Positions 16,064-25,744 are shown, counted from the stretch's first letter. The stretch: DNA of 64,000 bases from Thermogutta terrifontis (GCF_002277955.1 NZ_CP018477.1:3741206-3805205); one strand, 5' to 3'. Notes: a model not told the origin generated them from the letters alone. A program made the numbers and translations.

Positions 16064-18403
16064 ATGCGAAACACGCTCATGAAGTTGGACGGGCCGGTGG
16101 GCAGAAATGGCACCTCAAGCTCTTTTGCAAAACGATGGTGGCCCACTATCGGAAGTCTCATCACACTGTTTTGTGGCCTTGCTACCATCGGGCTATCTTC
16201 AGGTTGCCAAAGATCCCAACCGCAGGTCAAAGTTGAAGAGCTGGAGTCGCTTCCCTCGGAACCTCAGCCAGCCGCCACACCACCGCAGGAACCCATGACG
16301 ATCGTCTCGATTGAGGGCGTGACGCTCCGGCCCGGCGAAAGTGTCTCGCGCAAAGTCCAGGTCGATCGCAAGGGTCGAACAGGCACGATCAAACTGGAGG
16401 TTACCAACCTTCCCCAGGGCATCAAAGCAAAAATCGGAGACATTCCGGAGGGTCAGTCCGAAGCAGAACTGATCCTCACGGCAGATCCCTCACTGGGAGA
16501 AAACGAGATCACCGCGGCAGTTGAAGTGCGCGCCACGCTCGGTGGCGACAGGGCCTCCCAAAACGTGGCCGTCCATGTCCCCAAGATCCCCCTTCCCGAC
16601 TTGAAGACACCGGACCAACTGTATTTGAACCCCGGCGGAGAGGCTTCTCTTAGCGTTGATTTAGATCGGAAGGGTTATACCGGTCCAGTTACTTTGCGCG
16701 TGGAGCAGCTTCCTGAGGGCGTGGCGAGCGAACCGGTCAACGTGGCCGAGGGCGCTCAACAGGCCACCCTGCACTTCAAAGCGGGACCGCAGGTGAAAGA
16801 GGGCGATTTCTCCGCCCAGGTGGTCCTCGCAGCGGGAGGAAGGACGGCATCCCGCCCGGTCAAATTGGTGATCCGCAAAAACCTCTTCACGGTTGAGTGC
16901 TTCCGTGTCGTGACCCTAAAGCCTGGAGAAAGTCGTGACGTCGATATACCAATACGGCGCAATGGGTACGCGGGCCCGATCACGTTGACGTTCGAAAACC
17001 TGCCCGAAGGTGTAACTCTCACTGCGTCTGAAGTCCCGGCCGGCGCTACTTCCGTGAAGTTTCATTTTTCCGTCAATCCCCAAGCCCACGAGCGCGTACG
17101 GTCGGTTTGGGTCCAGGCGACGGGGAGTGGAGCCAGCTTCCGCGATGCCATCGTCGTTCGGGTTGCCAAGGAATTGGATAAAGGCTTTCTGCCCGTGGAA
17201 ATCGGCTACGATCCCGAGATCGCGCCGCTTTTCCGCAGGGGATCGTTCGGCGGCAGGCTCACGGCCAAGAGCAAGGCCGCTTTGTGTGATGCGTACGGTG
17301 GTACACCGGAGTCTGAGCAGGCTGTGCTCCGCGGCTTGCGTTGGCTGGCAGCACACCAAGAGGCAGATGGTCGATGGTCCCTCAAGGACTATGGCCGAAC
17401 CAACCCGAACTGTGATTGCCATCTCGATGCTGAAAAAGAGAGAGAAATCGTCGATAGTGACACTGGTGCCACCGGGCTTGCACTCCTGCCGTTTTTGGGG
17501 GCTGGTGTGACGCACGAGGGCTCCCCCGACCAGCCGCCTGAACTGGCCCGTTACCGAAACGGTGTCCGCCGAGGCTTGTTTTATCTCCTCCGTGTGCAAA
17601 CGGTCGATGCGAAGTCTGACAAGGATGGCTATCTGGGCGGAAATACGTACGCCCATGCCATCGCCACGATGGCTCTGTGTGAGGCCTACGGCCTGACAGG
17701 CGATGAACGTATTCAGATTGCCGCCCAGCGAGCGATCAAGTATCTCATGAATGCCCAGCATAAAGAGGGGGGCTGGCGATACGGCTTTCGGGAAGCAGGC
17801 GACATGTCCGTCGTGGGTTGGGTATTCCTGGCCATCCGGAGTGGACAACTCGCCGGGCTGAAAATCGACAGCCTGCCTTTATCGCGGGCATCGCGCTTCC
17901 TCGACGCCTGCGCCGTGGGGCCTGAGCCGTACAAGCTCTCCGAGTATTGCTACCAACCCGGCCAGGCCCCCAAGATGTCCCTCACAGCCTGCGGCCTTCT
18001 TACGCGGCAGTATCTCGGCTGGCCTAAGGACAATCCACACCTGCTGGCCGGTTGTCGCAAGTTAATGACCCAATTACCCCCAAAAGAGGCTCAGTCGGCG
18101 GGTCAGCTCTACTATTACTACTATGCGACTCAGGTACTTCACCATATGGAAGGTGAGGATTGGGACCTGTGGAATCACCGAATGCGGGAGCATCTTATCC
18201 ATACCCAGGAAACCTCCGGTCATCGCGAAGGAAGTTGGAGTCCGGAAGGAACGGATTGGGGTAATCGAGGGGGACGAATTTATGCAACTTCACTCGCGTT
18301 GATGATACTGGAAGAGTATTATCGGCATCTTCCGCTCTATCGGCCGGTGCCTAGAGCCGCGGTATCGACCACTTCCGGGGTTTCCGCTGGCTCTCATTAT
18401 TAA
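16064..18403 (+). CDS. Lipoprotein with three Ig-like repeats and a terpenoid-cyclase-like toroid
   Basis: Predicted lipoprotein of 779 residues. The N-terminal segment (IGSLITLFCGLATIGLSSGC) ends in a lipobox. Three repeats of about 90-100 residues follow, each opening with a L.PGE/G motif, then DRKGYTGPVTL or RRNGYAGPITL, then NLPEGV or QLPEGV. The second half is an alpha/alpha-toroid of the prenyltransferase/squalene cyclase type: GLRWLAAHQEADGRWSL, GLFYLLRVQ, AIKYLMNAQHKEGGWRYG, YYYYATQVLHHM, ending in LALMILEEYYRHLP. Catalytic motifs of true cyclases are not seen, so a binding or structural role is more likely. The ATG at 16064 follows GGGGTAAGG. Confidence 0.82.
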   Translation: MRNTLMKLDGPVGRNGTSSSFAKRWWPTIGSLITLFCGLATIGLSSGCQRSQPQVKVEELESLPSEPQPAATPPQEPMTIVSIEGVTLRPGESVSRKVQVDRKGRTGTIKLEVTNLPQGIKAKIGDIPEGQSEAELILTADPSLGENEITAAVEVRATLGGDRASQNVAVHVPKIPLPDLKTPDQLYLNPGGEASLSVDLDRKGYTGPVTLRVEQLPEGVASEPVNVAEGAQQATLHFKAGPQVKEGDFSAQVVLAAGGRTASRPVKLVIRKNLFTVECFRVVTLKPGESRDVDIPIRRNGYAGPITLTFENLPEGVTLTASEVPAGATSVKFHFSVNPQAHERVRSVWVQATGSGASFRDAIVVRVAKELDKGFLPVEIGYDPEIAPLFRRGSFGGRLTAKSKAALCDAYGGTPESEQAVLRGLRWLAAHQEADGRWSLKDYGRTNPNCDCHLDAEKEREIVDSDTGATGLALLPFLGAGVTHEGSPDQPPELARYRNGVRRGLFYLLRVQTVDAKSDKDGYLGGNTYAHAIATMALCEAYGLTGDERIQIAAQRAIKYLMNAQHKEGGWRYGFREAGDMSVVGWVFLAIRSGQLAGLKIDSLPLSRASRFLDACAVGPEPYKLSEYCYQPGQAPKMSLTACGLLTRQYLGWPKDNPHLLAGCRKLMTQLPPKEAQSAGQLYYYYYATQVLHHMEGEDWDLWNHRMREHLIHTQETSGHREGSWSPEGTDWGNRGGRIYATSLALMILEEYYRHLPLYRPVPRAAVSTTSGVSAGSHY

Positions 18404-18532
18404 TAAACTTACTTGCACCAACGCGCTTGCATATACGTTCACTTGGCCGCAAATTGCTATCGAGACATGCCATTTTTGCCCACATCATTTAGTCCCTACC
18501 AGTGGGCCAAAAAATTCAGAAAAAGGTGTCAT

Positions 18533-20728
18533 ATGAAACCATTGAGATGGTGCGCCGCTGTTACCTGTACCACTTTGACTCTCGTCATTTGGACCGATCA
18601 GGCTGCGGTGGGCAGTGAACCTCTTGATGATCCCTATTATCGCTATATTGCAACAGCTCCCGAGTTTCAGCCCGTCAAACACGACCGGCAGACCCTCACC
18701 GCCCGGTGGGACACGTGGCTGTATATGCCGTGGCGGTACCAGTGGACGATCGGGACAGGTGACGAAGGAGGTCAGTTCTGTCGTGACTTCGGGATTAACG
18801 GCGGCTTCACAGACCACGGTGATGGCCCGTTCGCGTGGCTTGAAAAGTGGAACCTGCGTTTTTACAACGATCACACCGCCGGTAAGGGTTACCTGTACCT
18901 GCGTGATGCCAACCAGCGATCCCGTTTTCAGGCCTTTCAACGTGATCCCCGGGCCATCCGTCAGGACCGGGAGGGGCTGAAACCCCTCGACGAGGCTCTC
19001 CTGGCGAAGCTCTCCGCTCTTGTGCGGGAGCGCGTCACGCGGCTTCGGCAGAGTCCCATGCGAGTGGCCTACGCTCTGGACGATGAAATCTCGTGGGGAA
19101 TTTTCGTCGTGCCCCTCCCCTGGCGCGTGCTCGCCGACGATCAGGACTATCAGCGGTGGCTCGACCATTACTATGGAGGGAAAGGCCCCCAAGCGCAATT
19201 TGTCACACCCGATGCAATACTGCCTCAGTTAAAAGGACAGCTCAAAGACATTGATCTATCGCCTCTTTTGGATCGCATCACATTTAACGATTCCGTCTGG
19301 GCAAATTTTCTGGGACGGCTGGTCGAAGTCGCCAATGAAACTGATCCAGAGACACCGTGTGGCTTCGTGGGCGGCCAGTCTCCGAATATGTGGGGCGGCT
19401 ACGATTATGCGAAATTGATGAAGAAAATCCAATTTATCGAAGCCTACGATCTGGGTTCCTCCCAGGCCATCATTCGCTCACTCAATCCGCAGAACTGCAT
19501 TCCCCAGGTCACGACACATTTCCACTCTGATGAGCGAGGAACGGCCAACGATGTGTGGCAGAGTTGGTATTACTTTGCGCACGGGAATCGGGGCATGATC
19601 GGCTGGGTGGAGGGTTGGTTCGACGGGACAAAGCCGCGCCCCTGGCTCTACGAATATCGTTCTACTCTGAAAGAACTGGGCCAGGTTCAGGGACCTAAAC
19701 TCGTGGGTGCCCGGTGGATCCATGACGGAATTGCCATTTATTACTCTCATCCATCGATCCAGGTTTCATGGTGCCTGGATAGCGAGGCTCACGGCCGCAC
19801 ATGGGTGAATCGGGGCAATGATCACCGATTGGGGACATCGCACCTGGTTCGCAAGGCCTGGGAATACATGCTCACAGATAGTGGCCTGCAATACTCGTTT
19901 ATATCCTATGATACGGTGGTTCTTCACGGCATTCCTGAGGAATATCGGGTGCTCATACTTCCCGCCTGTTATGCCCTCTCCGATGCCGAGGCGCAGCGAA
20001 TTCGCGAATTCTGTCTGCGGGGTGGAACGGTCATCGCCGACTTTTGTTGCGGCTTGTTCGATCAACATGGAAAAGCAAGAACGCGAGGAGCGCTTGACGA
20101 CCTCTTCGGCGTTAGGCATGACGGAACGGAGCGAGCACAAGATTTCTTCGGGGAGAGACTTTGGGTGGAAACGGACCAGGATGCGGCCTACAACTACAAA
20201 TCCTACCGGGAACTTTTTGCCACTATTCCCTGCCAGCTCCACAAGGGTTATGCTGTCGCGGAAAAACGGCTCCCCGTTTTGACGCTCAGAAAGGTAGGCA
20301 AAGGCACCGCGGTTTACGTGAATCTCTCCCCCCAGCGATACCTCCAGTACCGGGAAGAGGGCACCGCCGATGACAGGTCTCGCCTGCCTTTCGTAACACC
20401 CATTTTCGACGCGGGTATACGCCCCTGGATCCAGGTGACCAATGAGGGCCGTCGGCCTGCCAACGTCGAAACCTGCTACTGGAAGAATCGTGGTCGGATC
20501 TTTGTCTTCGTGGTTCAGAACGCTCCGGTCACCGGCTCCATGTTTGGTGAAACCGGTGCGACATCGCTCAAGACGCGGACGATTCCCATTGTTGTGCGGC
20601 TGAACCGGACCGTCCGCGACGTGCAGGATGAACGAAGCGGCGCAAATCTCGGCGACGGAGACCGCTTCGAATTCCAGTTCCCCATGGCCGAGGCAGTTTT
20701 CTTCAGCTTTCGCGATGATACTCAATAA
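18533..20728 (+). CDS. GH42-like (beta-galactosidase trimerisation domain) secreted protein
   Basis: Exported protein of 731 residues: signal peptide (CAAVTCTTLTLVIWTDQAAVG), a TIM-barrel-like N-terminal two thirds (YALDDEISWGIFVVP, ANDVWQSWYYFAHGNRGMIGW), and a glutamine-amidotransferase-like domain around residues 480-560 (VLILPACYALSDAEAQRIRE, CLRGGTVIADF) as in the trimerisation domain of GH42 beta-galactosidases. The ATG at 18533 is chosen because AAAGGTG precedes it and a signal peptide follows. GH42 acid/base and nucleophile glutamates could not be placed with certainty, so the enzymatic activity is open. Confidence 0.8.
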   Translation: MKPLRWCAAVTCTTLTLVIWTDQAAVGSEPLDDPYYRYIATAPEFQPVKHDRQTLTARWDTWLYMPWRYQWTIGTGDEGGQFCRDFGINGGFTDHGDGPFAWLEKWNLRFYNDHTAGKGYLYLRDANQRSRFQAFQRDPRAIRQDREGLKPLDEALLAKLSALVRERVTRLRQSPMRVAYALDDEISWGIFVVPLPWRVLADDQDYQRWLDHYYGGKGPQAQFVTPDAILPQLKGQLKDIDLSPLLDRITFNDSVWANFLGRLVEVANETDPETPCGFVGGQSPNMWGGYDYAKLMKKIQFIEAYDLGSSQAIIRSLNPQNCIPQVTTHFHSDERGTANDVWQSWYYFAHGNRGMIGWVEGWFDGTKPRPWLYEYRSTLKELGQVQGPKLVGARWIHDGIAIYYSHPSIQVSWCLDSEAHGRTWVNRGNDHRLGTSHLVRKAWEYMLTDSGLQYSFISYDTVVLHGIPEEYRVLILPACYALSDAEAQRIREFCLRGGTVIADFCCGLFDQHGKARTRGALDDLFGVRHDGTERAQDFFGERLWVETDQDAAYNYKSYRELFATIPCQLHKGYAVAEKRLPVLTLRKVGKGTAVYVNLSPQRYLQYREEGTADDRSRLPFVTPIFDAGIRPWIQVTNEGRRPANVETCYWKNRGRIFVFVVQNAPVTGSMFGETGATSLKTRTIPIVVRLNRTVRDVQDERSGANLGDGDRFEFQFPMAEAVFFSFRDDTQ

Positions 20729-20790
20729 CGCCGATACGGGGCAACAAACAGGGGAGGTGTTTCTCTCGCAGCAGACCGCAGGTTGCTAAC

Positions 20791-20839
20791 TTACTCACCG
20801 ATAATCGTAATCATGTTTACTCACCAATAATCTTAATCA
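20791..20839. repeat. Tandem near-duplicate of the yjbQ 3' end
   Basis: Two 23-base units, 20791-20813 and 20817-20839, differ at two positions (TTACTCACC[G/A]ATAATC[G/T]TAATCA). The second is the 3' end of yjbQ including its stop codon; the first would encode the same ITIIGE-stop ending downstream. Confidence 0.7.
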
Positions 20840-21239
20840 ACACGCGTTTCGGCCGGCGTCCATCAAATTCCCCGTAAAAGATTTGTTCCCAGGGGCCGAA
20901 ATCAAGTTTTCCATTGGTAATAGCCACCACAACTTCCCTACCCATGATCTGCCGCTTATGATGGGCGTCGCCGTTATCCTCCCCTGTCCGATTATGATGA
21001 TACGTCTGCGGTGACGGATCGTAGGGGGCCAGTTTTTCCAGCCAGCGCTTGTAATCCTCGTGGAGCCCGGGCTCATCGTCATTAATAAACACGCTGGCCG
21101 TGATGTGCATGGCATTGACCAGACACAGCCCTTCCCGCACGCCACTCTTCTTGACGGCTTCCTCCACCTGCCGGGTGATATTCACAAAATCCATTCGCTT
21201 TGGAATATTGAAGGTGAGATATTCTGTATAGCTTTTCAT
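20817..21239 (-). CDS. YjbQ/UPF0047 family protein
   Basis: Small conserved enzyme of 140 residues, family PF01894 (YjbQ/UPF0047). The signature is complete: [38 protein letters not shown] (metal-binding His/Asp cluster), and [18 protein letters not shown] near the end. Members have been reported with weak thiamine-phosphate synthase activity, but the physiological role is unclear. GGAGGA stands before the ATG at 21239, so the longer frame to 21293 is rejected. It is separate from the upstream MFS gene by about 195 bases. Confidence 0.92.
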   Translation of the reverse strand: MKSYTEYLTFNIPKRMDFVNITRQVEEAVKKSGVREGLCLVNAMHITASVFINDDEPGLHEDYKRWLEKLAPYDPSPQTYHHNRTGEDNGDAHHKRQIMGREVVVAITNGKLDFGPWEQIFYGEFDGRRPKRVLIKIIGE

Positions 21240-21434
21240 GCCGCGTCCTCCGTCAAACAATAAATCAATTCTTGTCATCTCTGTAGAAGACACCCGTGCC
21301 TTCTACAATTCGCCCATGTGCCAATTTCCGGCAGGCGCTGGCCCATGGCAGATCAGCTCCCGGCAGCGAAATTCGCCGCCGTTTTCCGGCTGCTGCCCGC
21401 CATTGCGCCATGGTCACTTCTGTGTTGCGAATTA

Positions 21435-23162
21435 TTATTCCGGAAGTGGCTGGTCCTTGGTTTCCGGCGCCAACGGAAGCACGAGAATTCCGAGAAGGAA
21501 GAACAGGCACATCGTGGCTCCCGCCACCCGCATCGGTTCCGCAAAGTTGGCGAACACGACGCCGCTCAAATAGCCCTGCAGAAATGGTCCAAACGCGGAC
21601 ACATATCGGCCAATGTTGTAGCACATCGATGTACCGGTACTCCGCAGCCTTGTAGGAAATAGTTCGGGAAAGTAAATGGCATAGCCTCCAAATACCGAAA
21701 GCTGCGCGAAACCCATTAAAGGTGCCATCCACAACACGTCGGTCCAGCGACGCATGGTCAGAAACACAAACGCTGTCACAACCATGGCAAACAGGAAGAA
21801 GAGAGCAAACGTCCATTTTCTGCCCAATTTGTCCGTTACCATACTGAAAGCATAGATGCCAAAAAACGCACCGATATTGAATAAGAGAAGCTGGATACTT
21901 CCCCAGCGCTGTACATAGCCGCCAATGTTTTTAGTTCGCTCCTGAATTCGCGCGATATGGTCGGCCAGTGAAGCGTCAGAAACATCAGCCTCCATCACGA
22001 AAAGGCGCCGGCGTTCCCGATCTTCCGCCGTCTGAGGTTGCCGTTTTCGGTCGAGCTTCGCCAGCACCGAACCATCATCCGTCCACGGCTGATCGAGCAA
22101 GCGCAAAGCGTTTTCGACGGTCACCGGCTCCCCTCGAGCAGCGAGCGTCAAGGCGGCAGCCAGCAGGTACTGAGCATCGCGATCCTCCGGAGACTTGCCG
22201 ATCAAATCGCGAGGCGAGATCCCTGCTTCGCTCACCTTCTGGGGTGCTTCCGGCGTCTTGAATACGAGGGCCACAAAGACTTGATCTTGCTCCGGTGCTT
22301 TCTGCTTTCGGTATTCTTGCGTAATGTTGGCCCGAAAGATCGACTGCACCAAATCCACACCGAAGACGCCAATACCCCACAGGCCGATAACACCGGCCGC
22401 CGCGAGGATAATCCCCACGATCGCACGAACACGCCACCGAGGATCGCCGAACAATTCCACGAGGGAGCCGGCTTTCTGTTTTCCGGCCTTTCCTTCTGCC
22501 ACGGCCTGTTTCCACCGTTCGGGTTCCTTCAGCCAGAGCATGATAAAAACGATGAGCACGGCCGGGAGAATGCCCACCCCGAACATCCACCGCCACGTCT
22601 GGCTGGAGATATATCCCGCCAGCAAAAGTTGTGAAAACAGAATGCCAACCAGTCCGGCGGAAATATTTCCCACCGCCGAGAAAGCCTGAAGGAATCCGAG
22701 GGCATGGGGCCGAGCTCTGTCGGGCAGCGTCTCGGCGACAATGGCCGTTCCCAGTCCAAATTGTCCACCGATGCCCAAACCGGCTATAAAGCGATAGATC
22801 AAAAAATCCCATAGGCCGAAGCTCAACGCGGAAAGACCTGTGAACAACGAATAGCAGGCGACGGTGAGCACCATCGTCTTGGCGCGGCCGATCTTGTCAC
22901 CCATGATGCCGAAGACGATCCCGCCAGTTGCCCATCCTACAAGCATCACGGCAGTCGCCAATCCCCCGTAAAAGTTGACGACATCGGGCGTCGCCGTTCC
23001 CAGAAGATCACGAATAGCCGGTTGTCTGGCTAGGTTGAAAAGCTGCTGATCGAAAGTGTCAAAGGCCCAGCCGGCCGTGCACACAATGAGAACAAACCAA
23101 TGGTACCCTGTCAGCAGCCGATACCACTTTTCGCGACTCGGAGTGGCGTTGGCGTCACTCAT
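21435..23162 (-). CDS. MFS transporter with a large central hydrophilic insert
   Basis: Twelve-helix major facilitator of 575 residues in the inner membrane. The first half carries the loop 2-3 motif (GIMGDKIGRAKTMV) and the second half its repeat (VTDKLGRKWTF); FDTFDQQLFNLARQP marks helix 1. Between helices 6 and 7, about residues 278-420, lies an insert of some 140 residues, mostly helical and charged (SPEDRDAQYLLAAALTLAAR, VENALRLLDQPW, TAEDRERRRLFV), far longer than the usual loop of 30-60. AAAAAGGAG precedes the start. Substrate unknown; sugar or organic acid is a guess from the general locus. Confidence 0.88.
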   Translation of the reverse strand: MSDANATPSREKWYRLLTGYHWFVLIVCTAGWAFDTFDQQLFNLARQPAIRDLLGTATPDVVNFYGGLATAVMLVGWATGGIVFGIMGDKIGRAKTMVLTVACYSLFTGLSALSFGLWDFLIYRFIAGLGIGGQFGLGTAIVAETLPDRARPHALGFLQAFSAVGNISAGLVGILFSQLLLAGYISSQTWRWMFGVGILPAVLIVFIMLWLKEPERWKQAVAEGKAGKQKAGSLVELFGDPRWRVRAIVGIILAAAGVIGLWGIGVFGVDLVQSIFRANITQEYRKQKAPEQDQVFVALVFKTPEAPQKVSEAGISPRDLIGKSPEDRDAQYLLAAALTLAARGEPVTVENALRLLDQPWTDDGSVLAKLDRKRQPQTAEDRERRRLFVMEADVSDASLADHIARIQERTKNIGGYVQRWGSIQLLLFNIGAFFGIYAFSMVTDKLGRKWTFALFFLFAMVVTAFVFLTMRRWTDVLWMAPLMGFAQLSVFGGYAIYFPELFPTRLRSTGTSMCYNIGRYVSAFGPFLQGYLSGVVFANFAEPMRVAGATMCLFFLLGILVLPLAPETKDQPLPE

Positions 23163-23299
23163 TCCTCGCTCCTTTTTTCAGCCGATTGCGAATACTCTCT
23201 ACCGCAAGATTCTCCGGGCCCGCTTGAGTCGCCCTCTCAGAAGTTAAGCGGGATTATGAGTGAAAACAATCCGTTTGTCCAGAAGGCCACCCGCTGACC

Positions 23300-23480
23300 C
23301 ATCCCTGCTTTTCCGCAGGCGATGGGAACGGGGACGTCCCCACGGGTTCGCGTGAGCTCGGAGGGACCTGCCTATCAGGTCCATCTTGCGACCTTGGACA
23401 ATCCAATTGGCGGACCGATCTTTGTCTGCCAAGTTCAATTCTTGTAAAAACATTGGGGGACTCATGAATTGCCCCCACGA
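23300..23480. repeat. Degenerate copy of the modular hairpin repeat
   Basis: The spacer between the divergent MFS and NagB-like genes contains GGGGACGTCCCC, GGACCTGCCTATCAGGTCC and TGGGGGACTCATGAATTGCCCCCA, that is, members of the same hairpin classes as at 39572-40360. The part 23320-23390 matches 8388-8460 in reverse complement. No coding potential. Confidence 0.7.
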
Positions 23481-23633
23481 GACATCGAGCCGTTGCCGTT
23501 CTCTCAGATCCATGCAAAATGGGGTGTGGATCAGCCGTGGTTGAGATTGACTGCGTCGAATTTTTTCTGATAATGAGGCCAAAATCCGGACGGTACTAAA
23601 CAGCGGGGATGCTCTGGGTGAAAGGAACATGCC

Positions 23634-24569
23634 ATGGCCCGGCCGTTGAGCAAACTTGCCAAAGATTGGTGGGACTACACGACTTTGGACCCGGAATTGC
23701 TGCAGGATGCCGCCAAACTCACCGTACGCCAGATAGAAAAACTTGCCCGGCCAGGATTTAAGATCGTTATGTACGACACGTTGGAAGAGTTCTATCTGGC
23801 GGAAGCTCTCGAGTACATCAATGCCTGGCGGCAATCCACGGCAGATAACCCTTGTGGGATCTGCGGTCCGATAGGCCCCACGGAGCAACTGCCGCTGGTG
23901 GCCCGGCTGGTGAATGAGTTGGGACTGGATGTCCGCGAGGGCCACTTCTGGGGTATGGACGAATGGGTTGATGAGATGACTGGCCAGCCGGTGCCGATGG
24001 ATCATCCGTTGAGCTTTGCTCGGGCGGATATGGAACTGTGTTTTAATCGCATCAACCCCAAATTGAGGATGCCGAAGGATCACATTCGTTTTCCAATCGG
24101 TGACCTCGATGCCTATTCGCGAAGTTTCGACGAGATCCGCTGCGTCGTCATGCAGGGTGGTCAGGGCGACATCAAGCACTGGGCGTTCAATGATCCGCCC
24201 AGGCGGCAGGGAAAATGGAAGGACGAGCCACCTCCCCCTGCCGAATACCGCAAACTCAAGACGCGGATCACCGACCTGCACCCGGCGACGATCATGCAGA
24301 ATGCTCGCACGTCTGGCGGTGGACAGGTCCACCTTGTGCCCACGAAGGCCGCCACAGTGGGTCCCGTGGAGACCTGGAAGGCAGAGAAAGTTTCTATCTG
24401 GCATGCCGGAATGCACGACAATCCGTTTGGGATGCGACTGACGACACTCATGATTTCCAAGGGAATTGCCGATTCAGCGGTACCGATGTCGCTTCTGGCG
24501 GAGCATCCCAACGTGCAGTTCAACTTCTATCGCCCGGCCTTGTCCGAGGTGAAAACGGAAATGCACTGA
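23634..24569 (+). CDS. NagB-like sugar-phosphate isomerase/deaminase
   Basis: Protein of 311 residues in the NagB/RpiA/DevB fold. The phosphate-binding CGPIGPT loop, the FWGMDEW block (NagB FxxDEY) and [15 protein letters not shown] (NagB GxGxDGHIAFNEP) are in the right order. The active-site aspartate and histidine of the last motif are present, but one residue is inserted between them and the NagB glutamate is replaced by aspartate. This is the divergent planctomycete glucosamine-6-phosphate isomerase-like group; substrate uncertain. AAAGGAA precedes the ATG at 23634. It diverges from the MFS transporter, which might supply its substrate (inference). Confidence 0.82.
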   Translation: MARPLSKLAKDWWDYTTLDPELLQDAAKLTVRQIEKLARPGFKIVMYDTLEEFYLAEALEYINAWRQSTADNPCGICGPIGPTEQLPLVARLVNELGLDVREGHFWGMDEWVDEMTGQPVPMDHPLSFARADMELCFNRINPKLRMPKDHIRFPIGDLDAYSRSFDEIRCVVMQGGQGDIKHWAFNDPPRRQGKWKDEPPPPAEYRKLKTRITDLHPATIMQNARTSGGGQVHLVPTKAATVGPVETWKAEKVSIWHAGMHDNPFGMRLTTLMISKGIADSAVPMSLLAEHPNVQFNFYRPALSEVKTEMH

Positions 24570-24659
24570 GTCCTTGTCCAACGCCGTATGAACAAGAACA
24601 AATAAGAGCGGTTTCACGCTCAGGTTGCAAATCCGTTCCGTTCGTAGTGGGTCGTAAAC

Positions 24660-25421
24660 ATGAATCTGGTGGGTTCCATTGCGCTTTTGGCGGCATTCTG
24701 TGTTTCGGCGGAAGCGTCTGACTATCAAACGGTGGTACGTCACGGCGACTGGATCGTGACGGGGGATGAGATTGTTTCCAACCAGCACATCGTGTTGGAT
24801 GGCAGCCTTGTTCTCAAAGAAGGTGGGCAACTCACTTTGAGCAACTGCCACGTTGAGCTTGTTGGGCAGAAATCCCGCGAGCACATCGTCGATTGGCAGG
24901 GTGGAAAGCTAATCACACGGAAAACGATCATCGGGGGCACAGATCGCGCGGGCACAGCCATCCATACAGTGTTCCATCTTTACGATGGCCTTTGGGACGC
25001 GGAGGATACGGTTGTTGAATTTTCTTACGGAATCAGCTCTTCCGACAAAAGCCCCGGCATTCTTAAGGGAAAGCGTTTTCGGGCAGGACGACGGCCGGAT
25101 GCCCTCATTGCTTCCGGCCTTGCCGATATCACGCTGGAGGACAGCGTGTTTCCGGTAGCCCTGGGTATTTACACCCACCAAGGAGGACGTGCAACGCTCA
25201 ACCTGCCGTCGAATCAGCCACTTGACGTCGTTTTCGACGGCAACAGTTTAACGCCAGGCGTCAAGTGGAAATTGGAATTGATCCGGACAGTGGTGCCCCG
25301 GTGGTTTGTGTTTTTGCGAAACATTGGTCCGACCAATCTTAGTTGTGAGATTGTTCTGGAACAGGTTGAAGATGTGATTGGAAGCTCTGCACAATTCCTG
25401 TATAACGGCATTAAAAACTGA
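24660..25421 (+). CDS. Secreted beta-helix-like protein, possibly truncated
   Basis: Predicted 253-residue exported protein with a short signal peptide (GSIALLAAFCVSAEA) and a sequence rich in short beta-strand turns (GDEIVSNQHIVLDGSLVLKE, LTLSNCHVELVG), as in right-handed parallel beta-helices. It ends shortly after NIGPTNLSCEIVL, without a capping region, only 70-80 bases before IS5 transposase remnants, so the 3' end may have been lost; that is inference. No clear ribosome site is seen. It follows the NagB-like gene by 90 bases on the same strand. Confidence 0.65.
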   Translation: MNLVGSIALLAAFCVSAEASDYQTVVRHGDWIVTGDEIVSNQHIVLDGSLVLKEGGQLTLSNCHVELVGQKSREHIVDWQGGKLITRKTIIGGTDRAGTAIHTVFHLYDGLWDAEDTVVEFSYGISSSDKSPGILKGKRFRAGRRPDALIASGLADITLEDSVFPVALGIYTHQGGRATLNLPSNQPLDVVFDGNSLTPGVKWKLELIRTVVPRWFVFLRNIGPTNLSCEIVLEQVEDVIGSSAQFLYNGIKN

Positions 25422-25493
25422 GGCGATACAAGTGTTGATAGAAATAGAAGGAGTACCAGCACGGCATAGTTCGCTGGATTTCTCCAGTTAATG

Positions 25494-25744
25494 GACAAAA
25501 TTATGGTCCGGCTGGAGTTCATTGCCATTATCAAGCCGTTCTATCCGCACAATGAGGGACCAGTACGACCGGCCAAGCCAGCGATCGGGATGCTCAAGCT
25601 GGATTCCCTTCAGATTTGCTACGCACTGTCGGACCCGCTGACGAAAGAGCTGATGCACGATAGCCCTGCGGTGCAGTAATTTCTGGCCTTAGACCTGGGG
25701 AAGGATGCTTTTCCGCACAAGACCACCATTTCCCGGTTTCGGCG
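25494..25744 (+). pseudogene. IS5-family transposase, N-terminal remnant
   Basis: The translated stretch matches the start of IS5-type transposases: FIAIIKPFYPHNEGPVRPAK, then MLKLDSLQICYALSDPLTKE, then, after an in-frame TAA at 25677-25679, LALDLGKDAFPHKTTISRFR. The order and spacing correspond to the DUF772 region (PYYPK...GRPP, LQQWY.LSDP..EE.LYD, F.G.DLG...PDETTI..FR). The sequence then stops being IS5 and runs into an IS630 fragment. No catalytic DDE part, no terminal inverted repeats: a dead fragment. Confidence 0.75.

Noticed and set aside
16916-17848. 310-codon minus-strand frame
   Set aside because: Shadow of the toroid lipoprotein gene.
19766-20725. 319-codon minus-strand frame
   Set aside because: Shadow of the GH42-like gene.
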